From Bartonella bovis 91-4 (GTDB taxonomy: Bacteria; Pseudomonadota; Alphaproteobacteria; Rhizobiales; Rhizobiaceae), in the NCBI RefSeq assembly GCF_000384965.1, contig NZ_CM001844.1:1269615-1285048 (forward strand): 15,434 bases of DNA. The letters run 5' to 3'. The translations under genes were made by a program, and so were the position numbers. The notes beneath the pieces are model-generated. The model was not told the DNA's origin, did no database searches, and was given only the letters and a program-made list of their open reading frames with translations. The stretch's first letter is position 1, and the number at the start of each line of letters is the position of its first letter. Below, in pieces: positions 7,667-15,432 of the stretch.

Positions 7667-10600
7667 TCAAAGCACCACCCTGGTTAAATTAACCCCATAA
7701 TCACCTGTAAAGCTCACCGAAGAACTAATCATAGTCACTTGAGCATTTTGAACAGCAACTCCTGTGCTAACCTTTTTCACATTTGTACCAATCAACCAGG
7801 CCCGTCCCCCATTTGCTATTTTTATTCCTTGAGCTTTTCCTGTATCATTTCCGTTAATTATTACACCTACTGCTTTAAGTTTCGCACTTTTTTCCTCAAC
7901 CATGATGAACTCTGTATTATTATTACTGGTGGAGTTCATTTGCACATTACTTAAAAGGACTCTTCCCCCCTTCATCTTCAGCCCATACTCTCCCCCAAAA
8001 TTAATCACCCCATTTTTCATCCACAACGACCCGTCTTGAATGGTTATTGCCTCTTTTACACCTGTTATATGTGAGTAATCGAGCATCACATACCCACCAT
8101 CAGTCACATGAACACCCTGTGTTTTATTATTTCCAATGACCATAACCTTTATAGCAGCAAAATTTGCACCTTTACCTTTGACTTTGATGAAGTTTGTAGC
8201 CTGAGCGTTTTTAGTTGCCTTGCTACCCGTATAAATCATTTTGACATCCTTTAACAAAGCATACCCTGTATGAAGACTAATACCGTGCTCTCCATTAAAC
8301 GTCATCCACCCTTTTTTCATAGAGAATTCCCCATTAATAACAGTTATACCGCTTTTCACCTTGCTAAAAATCGCATTTTCTAACACGACCCTTCCCCCAT
8401 TAGTAACAGTTACCCCATTGCTCATCTTGTGAAAAATCGCATTTTCTAACACGACCATTCCCTTGTCAATTACCCTTATCCCGTGTGCCTTTTCATTTCC
8501 ATTGATTCTGATGCCCCTACCTCTAATCTCTGCTAAATTTTTAGCATTTCCTGCACCATAGACCGTTAAGAAAGTACTGTCTGGATTATTCCCCGTATAA
8601 TTCATAATAACACCATTTAACAAAGCATGGCCCTGATTAAGATAGACTGCGTACTCTCCCTTAAAATTGATCTCCCCCCCCTCCATATGGACAGCACCTT
8701 TTGTGATAGCCATTCCATTGTAGATGTTTGTATAAGTTGGCCTAATCAACACCACCCTTCCGCCGTCAACTACCCTCATCCCCTGCCCATAACCATTTCC
8801 ATCGATCGTGAGATGTGATGCAACAACCACAGCATTTTTGGGTGCAACTTCAATACCCTTCTTTTTAAGCTTGACCCTTTCCACAGCATTTGTAGTGTCC
8901 TCTCCCACAATCCTAATGAATTCAGCTTCGTTGTTGTTACCCGTATAAGTCATTTTGACCGCTATTAAAGCAACCCCACCCTGGTTAAGATAAACACCGT
9001 ACTCTCCCTTAAAATTGATCTCTCCTCCCTCCATACGGACACTTCCTTCTGTAATCGTCATCCCCTTATGAACACCTTTCAAGTTTGTACCAGTCAACCA
9101 CACCCGTGCTCCATTAGTTACACTTATCCCCTGCCCATTGTCTGTAGTGCTAATAATATTCACACCCTCAGCAACAACTATCCCACCCTTGACCTTAATG
9201 AAGTCAGCCACGTCGTTGTTACCCGTATAAATCATTCTGACATTTTTTAAAGCAACCCCACCCTTGTCAAGATAAACCCCGTAATTTCCCTTAAACCCAA
9301 TCTCCCCTCCCATCAAAATAGCATTCGCCTCACTTCCCACCTCTACCCCCGTTGTGACCTTTGAAATATCCACCCCTTTTATGACCACTGTTCCCATGAC
9401 CGCCTTTACCGCCACCTCTGCACTATGACCTTGCCCTGTAATTTTGACATCATTTAAAGCAGCATTTCCCCTTGTGAGATAAATACCGTAACCTCCATTA
9501 AAAGCCATCGATCCCTTGTGCATTATCAGATTCCCATTTTTCACCCATACCCCCGTCCTAACCTCTGAAATCCGCACATCCTTCATCATCAACGTTCCCA
9601 TCCCCGTTGCATACACCCCCGTACCTTCATCACTAGGACCTGTAATACTGACATCATCTAACAAAGCCTGCCCCCTTGTGAGACTGACACCACGCTCTCC
9701 CATAAACCCAATCTCCCCTCCCTCCATATGAACAACCCCATCTTCGACACTCACCCCCTTATAGACATCCCTCAACTTTGTATCAACCAACCACACCGCT
9801 CCCCCATTAGTCGCCTCTACCCCTCCTCCAACATTTGACATCTCTCCCCCTTTTATCGCCACTGTTCCCATAATTGCCTTTACCGCCACCTCTGTCTCAT
9901 AACCTTGCCCTGTAATGTTAACACCATTTAGCAGAGCATCTCCCCCTATGAGACTGACACCGTGACCTCCATTAAAAGCCACCGATCCTTTATGCATCAT
10001 CAGCTTCCCACTTATCACCTCTACCCCCTTCTCAACCTCTGAAATCCGCACCTCCTTCATCATCACCGCTCCCACCCCACTCTGCACATACACCCCCGTA
10101 CCCTTATTACTAGGTCCCGTAATTCTAACATTCTTTAAAGCAGCAATGCTCTTTGTGAGATAAACCCCGTAATCTCCTTTAAACTCCATCGATCCTCCCT
10201 CCATACGAACAATACCTTCTGTAATCGTCATCCCCTTATGAACATCTCTTATATTTGTCTTGTAGAGATCGATCCTTCCCTCATTAAGCTTGATACCTGT
10301 TTTTCCTGTTCTATTTCCCTTGATAGTGACCGCTATTAAAGCAACCCCACCCTGTTTAAGACTGATCCCATAATCCTTCTTAAACCCAATTTCCCCTCCA
10401 AACATGCGGACAACCCCATTTTCGACACTCATCCCTTTCTGGACCTCTCTTATATTCGTTTTGTAGAGATCAACCATTCCCCCATTAAGCTTGATACCTG
10501 TTTTTCCTGTCCCATTTCCCTCGATTTTGACCCCTATTAAAGCAGCAGTGCTCTTTGAGAGACTGATCCCATACTCTCCCATAAACCCAATTGACCCTCC

Positions 10601-11932
10601 TTTCATCGCTAGTATCCCCCCCGTCACCTCCACCCCCTCACTAACATTTGAAATATTCACCCCACTCATCCCCAATGTCTTCCCCTTCATGACCACCCCC
10701 TTACTTCCCATCCCAGCCCCCGTAATCCTCGTCCCCTTCAAAGTAGCCGTTGCCTCCTTCCCCACATATACCCCCACTCCATATCCTTTAAACCCACTAT
10801 TCGTAACCGTAATCGACCCATCCTTTATCTTCAACGTCCCCCTTGACCCCCACACCCCCTCACTAACATTTGAAATATTCACCCCACTCATCACCAACGT
10901 CCCCGTTCCATCCATAATCACCCCCGTCCCCTTTCCACTCCCACTCCCTGTAATCCTCGTCCCTGTAATATTAGCCAGCGTCACCGATTTCCCCACCCCT
11001 ATCCCATAATTGTCCCTCCCATTCTTAAACTCAATCGATCCCCTTGTCATCGTCAACGTCCCATTAGTCGCCTCTACCCCCATTGCAACATTTGAAATCG
11101 TCACCTTCTCCATCTTCAACGTCTTCCCCTCCATCCACACCCCCGTTCCTTGCCCGCCTCCTGTAATCTCCGTCCCCGTAATAGTAGCCATCGTCACTTC
11201 ACTCCCCACCTTCACCCCATGCTCTCCCGTAAACTCAATCCTCGCCCCACTGTTCACCATCAACGTCCCACTTCCTGACATATCTATCCCCGTCTGCACC
11301 CCTGTCATTGTCCCCCCATTCACCGTCAGATCCCCATTACTCACCTGTATCCCTGTTTGCACCTTTGAAATATCCACCCTCTCCATCCTCAAATCCCCCG
11401 TCCCATCCTTTATCACCCCCGTTCCCGTCCCTCCACTCGCCCCCGTAATCGTCGTCCCCGTAATAGTAGCCATCGTCACCCCATTCTGCACCCTCACCCC
11501 ATAATTCCCGGCCCCATCCTTAAACCCCAATCTCCCCCCCTTTATCGTCAACGTTCCCGCCGTTGCCTCCACCCCCATTGCAACATCTGAAATCTGCACA
11601 TTATTCATCGTCATCGTCCCACCCGCCCCATTCATCCACACCCCCTTATCAACATCTGAAATCCGCACATTAGTCATCATCATCTTCCCCGAACTCTCCA
11701 TCCACACCCCCTTACTTCCCTCTCCATTTCCACCCTCTCCCTTAATCGTCACACTCGTCAAATTAGCCGTCGCCCCATTCTGCACCCTCACCCCATAATT
11801 CCCGGCCCCATCCTTAAACCCAATCTCCCCCCCCTTTATCGTCAACGTCCCCGTTATTGCCTCTACCCCCATTTTAACCTCTGAAATCTGCACTCCACTT
11901 ATCGTCAACGTCCCCGTCCCATTCATCAACAC
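7667..11932 (-). CDS. Gene C fragment 3: long C-terminal beta-helix region
   Basis: 1421 codons, overlapping fragment 2 by 7 bp; no signal peptide and no credible start, so it is the 3' two-thirds of gene C. It carries the same ~70-residue supercycles and then the more varied C-terminal coils (TYTGNNNEAEFIRIVG, ASHLTIDGNGYGQGM, GITVINGEFSMKKG). It ends exactly as gene B does (GDYGVNLTRVVL), with no barrel domain. Two neighbouring coils read IKGGRLGFKDG and IKGGEIGFKDG, explained by compensating indels in G tracts (11524-11540 against 11818-11834). Two blocks are identical to gene B (7714-8410 and 10972-11259). Confidence 0.75.
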   Translation of the reverse strand: MLMNGTGTLTISGVQISEVKMGVEAITGTLTIKGGEIGFKDGAGNYGVRVQNGATANLTSVTIKGEGGNGEGSKGVWMESSGKMMMTNVRISDVDKGVWMNGAGGTMTMNNVQISDVAMGVEATAGTLTIKGGRLGFKDGAGNYGVRVQNGVTMATITGTTITGASGGTGTGVIKDGTGDLRMERVDISKVQTGIQVSNGDLTVNGGTMTGVQTGIDMSGSGTLMVNSGARIEFTGEHGVKVGSEVTMATITGTEITGGGQGTGVWMEGKTLKMEKVTISNVAMGVEATNGTLTMTRGSIEFKNGRDNYGIGVGKSVTLANITGTRITGSGSGKGTGVIMDGTGTLVMSGVNISNVSEGVWGSRGTLKIKDGSITVTNSGFKGYGVGVYVGKEATATLKGTRITGAGMGSKGVVMKGKTLGMSGVNISNVSEGVEVTGGILAMKGGSIGFMGEYGISLSKSTAALIGVKIEGNGTGKTGIKLNGGMVDLYKTNIREVQKGMSVENGVVRMFGGEIGFKKDYGISLKQGGVALIAVTIKGNRTGKTGIKLNEGRIDLYKTNIRDVHKGMTITEGIVRMEGGSMEFKGDYGVYLTKSIAALKNVRITGPSNKGTGVYVQSGVGAVMMKEVRISEVEKGVEVISGKLMMHKGSVAFNGGHGVSLIGGDALLNGVNITGQGYETEVAVKAIMGTVAIKGGEMSNVGGGVEATNGGAVWLVDTKLRDVYKGVSVEDGVVHMEGGEIGFMGERGVSLTRGQALLDDVSITGPSDEGTGVYATGMGTLMMKDVRISEVRTGVWVKNGNLIMHKGSMAFNGGYGIYLTRGNAALNDVKITGQGHSAEVAVKAVMGTVVIKGVDISKVTTGVEVGSEANAILMGGEIGFKGNYGVYLDKGGVALKNVRMIYTGNNDVADFIKVKGGIVVAEGVNIISTTDNGQGISVTNGARVWLTGTNLKGVHKGMTITEGSVRMEGGEINFKGEYGVYLNQGGVALIAVKMTYTGNNNEAEFIRIVGEDTTNAVERVKLKKKGIEVAPKNAVVVASHLTIDGNGYGQGMRVVDGGRVVLIRPTYTNIYNGMAITKGAVHMEGGEINFKGEYAVYLNQGHALLNGVIMNYTGNNPDSTFLTVYGAGNAKNLAEIRGRGIRINGNEKAHGIRVIDKGMVVLENAIFHKMSNGVTVTNGGRVVLENAIFSKVKSGITVINGEFSMKKGWMTFNGEHGISLHTGYALLKDVKMIYTGSKATKNAQATNFIKVKGKGANFAAIKVMVIGNNKTQGVHVTDGGYVMLDYSHITGVKEAITIQDGSLWMKNGVINFGGEYGLKMKGGRVLLSNVQMNSTSNNNTEFIMVEEKSAKLKAVGVIINGNDTGKAQGIKIANGGRAWLIGTNVKKVSTGVAVQNAQVTMISSSVSFTGDYGVNLTRVVL
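7714..8410 (-). repeat. 697-bp block identical to 1341-2037 (3' end of gene C)
   Basis: Partner of the identical block in gene B, at an offset of 6373 bp. Just downstream in the plus-strand sense (8411 onward) the two genes start to differ by scattered substitutions. Confidence 0.9.
10972..11259 (-). repeat. 288-bp internal block identical to 4638-4925
   Basis: Partner of the internal identical block in gene B, bounded by single mismatches (4637 against 10971, 4926 against 11260). Confidence 0.85.
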
Positions 11933-12798
11933 CGCCTTCTCAACACTTGAAATCGCCCCCCACTCATCCCCAACATCTTCCCCCCCATAATCACCCCCAT
12001 CCCCTGTCCACTCCCCCCTCCTGTAATCGTCGCCCCCGTGATATTAGCCGTCGCCGTCCCCCCCACCTTCACCCCATGCCCAGCCCCCTCAAATGTAATC
12101 TTCGCCCCACTCACCATCAACGTCCCACTTCCTGACATAGTTATCCCCGTCTGCACCCCTGTCATCGTCCCCCCACTTACCGTCAGATTCCCACTTGTCA
12201 CCTCCACCCCCGTTTGCACCTGTGAAATATCCACATTGGTCATCTCCAACGTCTTCCCATCCATAATCACCCCCGTTCCCGTCCCTCCACTCGCCCCCGT
12301 AATCGTCACACTCGTCAAATCAGCCGTCACCAATTCCCCCACCCTCACCCCATAACTCCCAACCCCATTCTTAAACGTAATCGTCGTCCCATCCATTTTC
12401 AAATTCCCCATCCCCGTTGCATACACCCCACTCTCAACATTTGAAATCTCCCCCCCATTCATCGTCGCCGTCCCCTCCACATACAACCCCATCCCCTGTC
12501 CACCCTCTCCCTTAATCGTCACATCCATCAAATTAGCCGTCGCCGCCTTCTGCACATGCACCCCCCAATTCCCCCTTTCACCCGTAAACGTCACCGTCCC
12601 CCCCATCATCTCCAACTTCCCCTTCTGCACATCCACCCCCTTCTCAACCTTTGAAATATCCACATTAGTCATCGTCATCATCTTTGTCCCACCCATAATC
12701 ACCCCCGTCCCCTTTCCACTCCCCTCTCCTGTAATCGTCACCTTTGTCAAATCAGCCGTCCCCGTCCCCATCACCTTCACCCCCAATTCCCCTTTCAC
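11926..12798 (-). CDS. Gene C fragment 2: internal beta-helix coils
   Basis: 290 codons of uninterrupted coils (GVKVMGTGTADLTKVTITG, GVHVQKAATANLMDV, GGTMTGVQTGITMSGSG), overlapping fragment 1 by 47 bp. Its nominal GTG start lies inside the repeat and has no ribosome binding site, so this is the middle of gene C and not a separate gene. It ends out of frame as GGRFQVLRRRC where the family expects a coil like GGTISNVSEGV. Confidence 0.7.
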   Translation of the reverse strand: MKGELGVKVMGTGTADLTKVTITGEGSGKGTGVIMGGTKMMTMTNVDISKVEKGVDVQKGKLEMMGGTVTFTGERGNWGVHVQKAATANLMDVTIKGEGGQGMGLYVEGTATMNGGEISNVESGVYATGMGNLKMDGTTITFKNGVGSYGVRVGELVTADLTSVTITGASGGTGTGVIMDGKTLEMTNVDISQVQTGVEVTSGNLTVSGGTMTGVQTGITMSGSGTLMVSGAKITFEGAGHGVKVGGTATANITGATITGGGSGQGMGVIMGGKMLGMSGGRFQVLRRRC

Positions 12799-13936
12799 TC
12801 TTAAACGTAATCTCCCCCATATTTATCACCAACTTCCCCGCTGTCATATCCACCCCCTTTTTGAACCCCGACACCTCTACCTTAGTCAACTCCACCGTCC
12901 CCGTCCCACTTCCCTGCACCCCATAATTCCCACCCCCACTCCCCATAATCTTCCCCCCCATCATACTAGCATTCCCCGTTCCCCCCACCCACAACCCCGT
13001 CCCACTATTCGTAACCGTAATCGTCGACTCCCCATTTATCTTCACCGTCCCACTTTGCGCATTCACCCCCATTTTGAACCCCTCAATCTCCACCCCCATC
13101 AAAGTCATCTCCCTCCCATTCTGCACATCCACCCCCTTTCCCCTCCCACCCCCACTCCCCATAATCTTCAACCCCATCACAGTAGCCTTCCCCGTCCCCG
13201 CCCCATCCATCTGTATCCCATTAACCCCACTCCCCTTCGTAACAGTCATCGTCCTCCCCACTCCCATCACAGTAGCCTTCCCCGCCCCATCCCCCGTAAT
13301 TTGTATCCCCGCTTCACCATTATTAAAAGTCACATTCTCATCAAACCTCACCATCCCCCCACCATCATTAATTTTCACCTTCATCCCCTCAATCCCCGTC
13401 ACCTTTTCTCCCAAAACAACCATCCCCCCATTATTAACCTGTACCCCCTCAAACCCCGTCAACTTCCCCTTCAACGTAACAGAAGACTCTGACCCCTCAA
13501 CCACTATCTCCTTCTGTATTCCCGCCCCCATAACATCAACCTCCTCCACCAACGTCAGCTTCCCTCCACTCAGCACATTAATCACCGGTAGACCACCCCC
13601 CTTCGACCCCGTAACCTTCAGCTTCTTTATTATCGTAATCTCTGTCCTCGGCCCCCTCACCGTCACAGCAGCAGACTTACCAGGGTCCTTATCCATATTT
13701 ATCTTTATCTCACCACCACCACTACTATTCAGCGTCCTTGTCCCACGACTATCACACACAATCGGCTTATTATCACCACTAACAACTTTAGCACCACTAC
13801 CACTCCCACAATTTTGATTAGCATACGCCTTTGAAGTATGAGACGTTATAAGGGAAAGCCCAGCCATAAGAGCGGTTGAGACAACACATAAATAAACATG
13901 ATGCTTAAAAACACAACGCATAACCATAACCCACAT
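12752..13936 (-). CDS. Gene C fragment 1: signal peptide and N-terminal beta-helix
   Basis: 394 residues: a ~39-residue signal peptide ending SKAYA, the Cys pair (NQNCG, PIVCDSRG), a segment PVINV...ESSVTLKG...INDGGGMVRFDENV shared with gene A, then beta-helix coils (MGLKIMGSGGG, VEIEGFKMGVNAQ, MMGGKIMGSGG). The last residues GIGGEGDGDGDG are out of frame; the family expects GNWGVKVMG. ATG at 13936 has AGGGG just upstream and the shared leader. This is the only part of gene C with its own start signals, so a short exported protein could still be made. Confidence 0.75.
   Translation of the reverse strand: MWVMVMRCVFKHHVYLCVVSTALMAGLSLITSHTSKAYANQNCGSGSGAKVVSGDNKPIVCDSRGTRTLNSSGGGEIKINMDKDPGKSAAVTVRGPRTEITIIKKLKVTGSKGGGLPVINVLSGGKLTLVEEVDVMGAGIQKEIVVEGSESSVTLKGKLTGFEGVQVNNGGMVVLGEKVTGIEGMKVKINDGGGMVRFDENVTFNNGEAGIQITGDGAGKATVMGVGRTMTVTKGSGVNGIQMDGAGTGKATVMGLKIMGSGGGRGKGVDVQNGREMTLMGVEIEGFKMGVNAQSGTVKINGESTITVTNSGTGLWVGGTGNASMMGGKIMGSGGGNYGVQGSGTGTVELTKVEVSGFKKGVDMTAGKLVINMGEITFKSERGIGGEGDGDGDG
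12974..13003 (-). other. G-quadruplex-capable run in gene C
   Basis: Five C tracts on the plus strand (12974-12977, 12981-12986, 12988-12990, 12995-12998, 13001-13003) with loops of 3, 1, 4 and 2 bases meet the G3+N1-7 rule on the coding strand. It lies ~180 bp from the first frameshift in gene C. Confidence 0.55.
13132..13160 (-). other. Strong G-quadruplex-capable run in gene C
   Basis: The plus strand has five C tracts of 3-5 bases (13132-13136, 13140-13143, 13145-13147, 13149-13153, 13157-13160) separated by 3, 1, 1 and 3 bases. The coding strand and the mRNA therefore satisfy the G3+N1-7 rule with very short loops. This is one of several such sites. Function is not shown by sequence. 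Confidence 0.6.
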
Positions 13937-14243
13937 GTTCCCCTTTAACCTGTCAGGTTAAACGAGACTAAACTATTCTAAAAAAAAGAAAACTAAAACT
14001 AAACCATACTAAAATGGCTTAAAACCCCATAAAATCCTCCCAACTCTAACCCTTACCTAAAAACACCATACCCTAATATAAAACATTCTTAACACCCACA
14101 AAGCCAAAACACACATCTTCAAACAACAAACAAAACACACATAAAATCAAACATCAAACAAAGCGCCTAGACCTTAAACCATGACCCAAACCCATAAACA
14201 AAAAAAAATCTCTAAAACTAATAAATACGCTAAAATATAGAAA
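13937..14243 (-). promoter_or_regulatory. Conserved leader and promoter region of gene C
   Basis: Third copy of the ~305-bp leader, with TAGAAT at 13975-13980, TTTAG pentamers, the 19-bp dyad and AGGGG before the ATG at 13936. It keeps the distal TATATT-like element, as gene A does. Its A tract beside TAGAAT has 8 A where A and B have 7, and another A tract near 14198-14208 also differs in length between copies. Similarity to the other leaders stops at 14243. Confidence 0.5.
13944..13962. promoter_or_regulatory. Perfect 19-bp dyad next to the RBS of gene C
   Basis: Third identical copy of the TTTAACCTG / CAGGTTAAA dyad at the same distance from the start codon. Candidate operator or leader hairpin. 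Confidence 0.55.
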
Positions 14244-14370
14244 ATCTAAAATATATAAAAAACAAACACCTCTAAGCATTGAGAGAGTGTTTTCTGTTAT
14301 ACTTTTTTAGCAGAATATATTGCCCTATTTAAAAATGATTCATTAGGTAATGTTGTATTTGTGTCTTGTA
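14244..14370. other. Unique junction segment between leader C and the tail of gene D
   Basis: These ~127 AT-rich bases have no counterpart in the other two spacers, where passenger remnant joins the leader directly. No ORF of note. It holds the candidate terminator at 14255-14291. It may be ancestral sequence at the edge of the duplicated unit. Confidence 0.45.
14255..14291 (-). terminator. Candidate Rho-independent terminator downstream of gene D
   Basis: On the minus strand AACAC-T-CTCT pairs with AGAG-GTGTT (arms 14282-14291 and 14265-14273, one bulged base, 8-base loop), followed by TGTTTTTTAT. Position and orientation fit the end of gene D transcription. The stem is short and only moderately GC-rich. 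No similar structure was seen behind genes B or C. Confidence 0.5.
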
Positions 14371-14391
14371 AAATAAACCCCGTAATCTCCT
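14371..14391 (-). pseudogene. Out-of-frame remnant at the end of gene D
   Basis: A short stretch still matching the passenger repeat (FKGDYGVY in the pre-deletion frame) past the premature stop of gene D. Beyond it the unique junction segment begins. Confidence 0.45.
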
Positions 14392-15432
14392 TTAAAAGTG
14401 ATCTCTCCTCCCTTGGACAGTACCTTTTGTGATAGCCATTCCATTGTAGATGTTTGTATAATTTGGCTTAATCAACACCACCCGTCCGCCGTCAACTACC
14501 CTCATCCCCTGCCCATAACCATTTCCATCGATCGTGAGATGTGATGCAACAACCACAGCATTTTTTTGTACTTTACCCGTCTTTTCCACAGCATTTGTAG
14601 TGTCCTCTCCCACAATCCTAATGAATTCAGCTTTGTTGTTGTTACCCGTATAAGTCATTTTGACCGCTATTAAAGCAACTCCACCCTGGTTAAGATAAAC
14701 ACCGTAATCTCCCTTAAAATTGATCTCTCCTCCCTCCATACGGACACTTCCTTCTGTAATCGTCATCCCCTTATGAACACCTTTCAAGTCTGTACCAGTC
14801 AACCACACCCGTCCGCCGTTATTTACGCTTATCCCCTGCCCATTGTCTGTAGTGCTCGTGATAATTATATCCTCAGCGATAACTATCCCACCCTTGACCT
14901 TAATGAATTCAGCTGTTTTGTTGCTACCCATATAAGTCATTCTGACATTCTTTAAAGCAGCATTTCCCCCTATGAGATAAACCCCGTAATATCCCTTAAA
15001 CCCAATCTCCCCTCCCATCAAAATAGCATTCGCTCCATTCTTCACCCACACCCCTGTTTGCACCCCTGAAATATTCACATCCTTCATCATCATCTTCCCC
15101 TCACCCCCTACATTCACCCCCGTACCCTTATTACTAGGTCCTGTAATGCTAACACCATTTAACAAAGCATCTCCTCCTATAAGACTGACACCGTAACCTC
15201 CATTAAAAGCCACCGATCCCTTGTGCATTATCAGCTTCCCACTTATCACCTCTACCCCCGTCCTAACCTTTGAAATATCCACCTCCTTCATCATCACCGC
15301 TCCCGTCCCCGTTGCATACACCCCCGTACCTTCATCACCAGGTCCTGTAATACTGACATCATCTAACAAAGCCTGCCCCCTTGTGAGACTGACACCACGC
15401 TCTCCCATAAACCCAATCTCTCCTCCCTCCAT
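14392..15432 (-). CDS. Gene D, 3' part of a fourth beta-helix passenger gene (5' end outside window)
   Basis: 346 codons of beta-helix coils in the same order as the later coils of genes B and C: MEGGEIGFMGERGVSL, MMMKDVNISGV, ILMGGEIGFKG, MTYMGSNKTAEF, WLTGTDLKGVHKGMTI, TIDGNGYGQGM, YTNIYNGMAITKG. The open frame enters from beyond the window edge, so signal peptide and start are not seen. It ends early as TVQGRRDHF where the paralogues read AVYMEGGEINFKGDY. A 5-bp loss (TATGG expected between GTCCA and AGGGAGG) explains this. In the restored frame GEITFKGDYGVY follows and then similarity stops near 14371. Gene D is therefore truncated about 300 codons before the point where B and C end, also without a barrel domain. 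Confidence 0.75.
   Translation of the reverse strand: MEGGEIGFMGERGVSLTRGQALLDDVSITGPGDEGTGVYATGTGAVMMKEVDISKVRTGVEVISGKLIMHKGSVAFNGGYGVSLIGGDALLNGVSITGPSNKGTGVNVGGEGKMMMKDVNISGVQTGVWVKNGANAILMGGEIGFKGYYGVYLIGGNAALKNVRMTYMGSNKTAEFIKVKGGIVIAEDIIITSTTDNGQGISVNNGGRVWLTGTDLKGVHKGMTITEGSVRMEGGEINFKGDYGVYLNQGGVALIAVKMTYTGNNNKAEFIRIVGEDTTNAVEKTGKVQKNAVVVASHLTIDGNGYGQGMRVVDGGRVVLIKPNYTNIYNGMAITKGTVQGRRDHF

Larger units (their letters stand above)
7667..13936 (-). pseudogene. Gene C, whole: beta-helix passenger gene broken into three frames
   Basis: Three overlapping frames (13936-12752, 12798-11926, 11932-7667) join into one gene of the same design as gene B: same signal peptide, same supercycle, same C-terminus (GVNLTRVVL). 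The combined length of ~2090 codons is slightly more than B, because C keeps the ~105-residue N-terminal segment that B lacks. The joins are net -2 at 12780-12792 and net -1 at 11956-11961, both at G tracts when compared with intact repeats. As written, only the first ~395 residues would be made and exported. The fragment starts downstream have no proper ribosome binding site. Explanations: a real pseudogene, phase-variable G tracts, or homopolymer miscalls. Confidence 0.8.

Noticed and set aside
7739..7954. Plus-strand 71-codon frame present twice without change (1366-1581 and 7739-7954)
   Set aside because: It is repeated only because it lies inside the 697-bp identical block of genes B and C. 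It is antisense to in-frame coils and has no start signals.
11926..12798. Reading the middle frame of gene C as an independent gene
   Set aside because: It starts in mid-coil at a GTG without a ribosome binding site and overlaps both neighbours; all three frames rebuild one family member.
14244..14370. Insertion-sequence end or attachment site at the unique junction
   Set aside because: No terminal inverted repeats, target duplication, integrase gene or tRNA end could be seen; only a terminator-like hairpin is supported.
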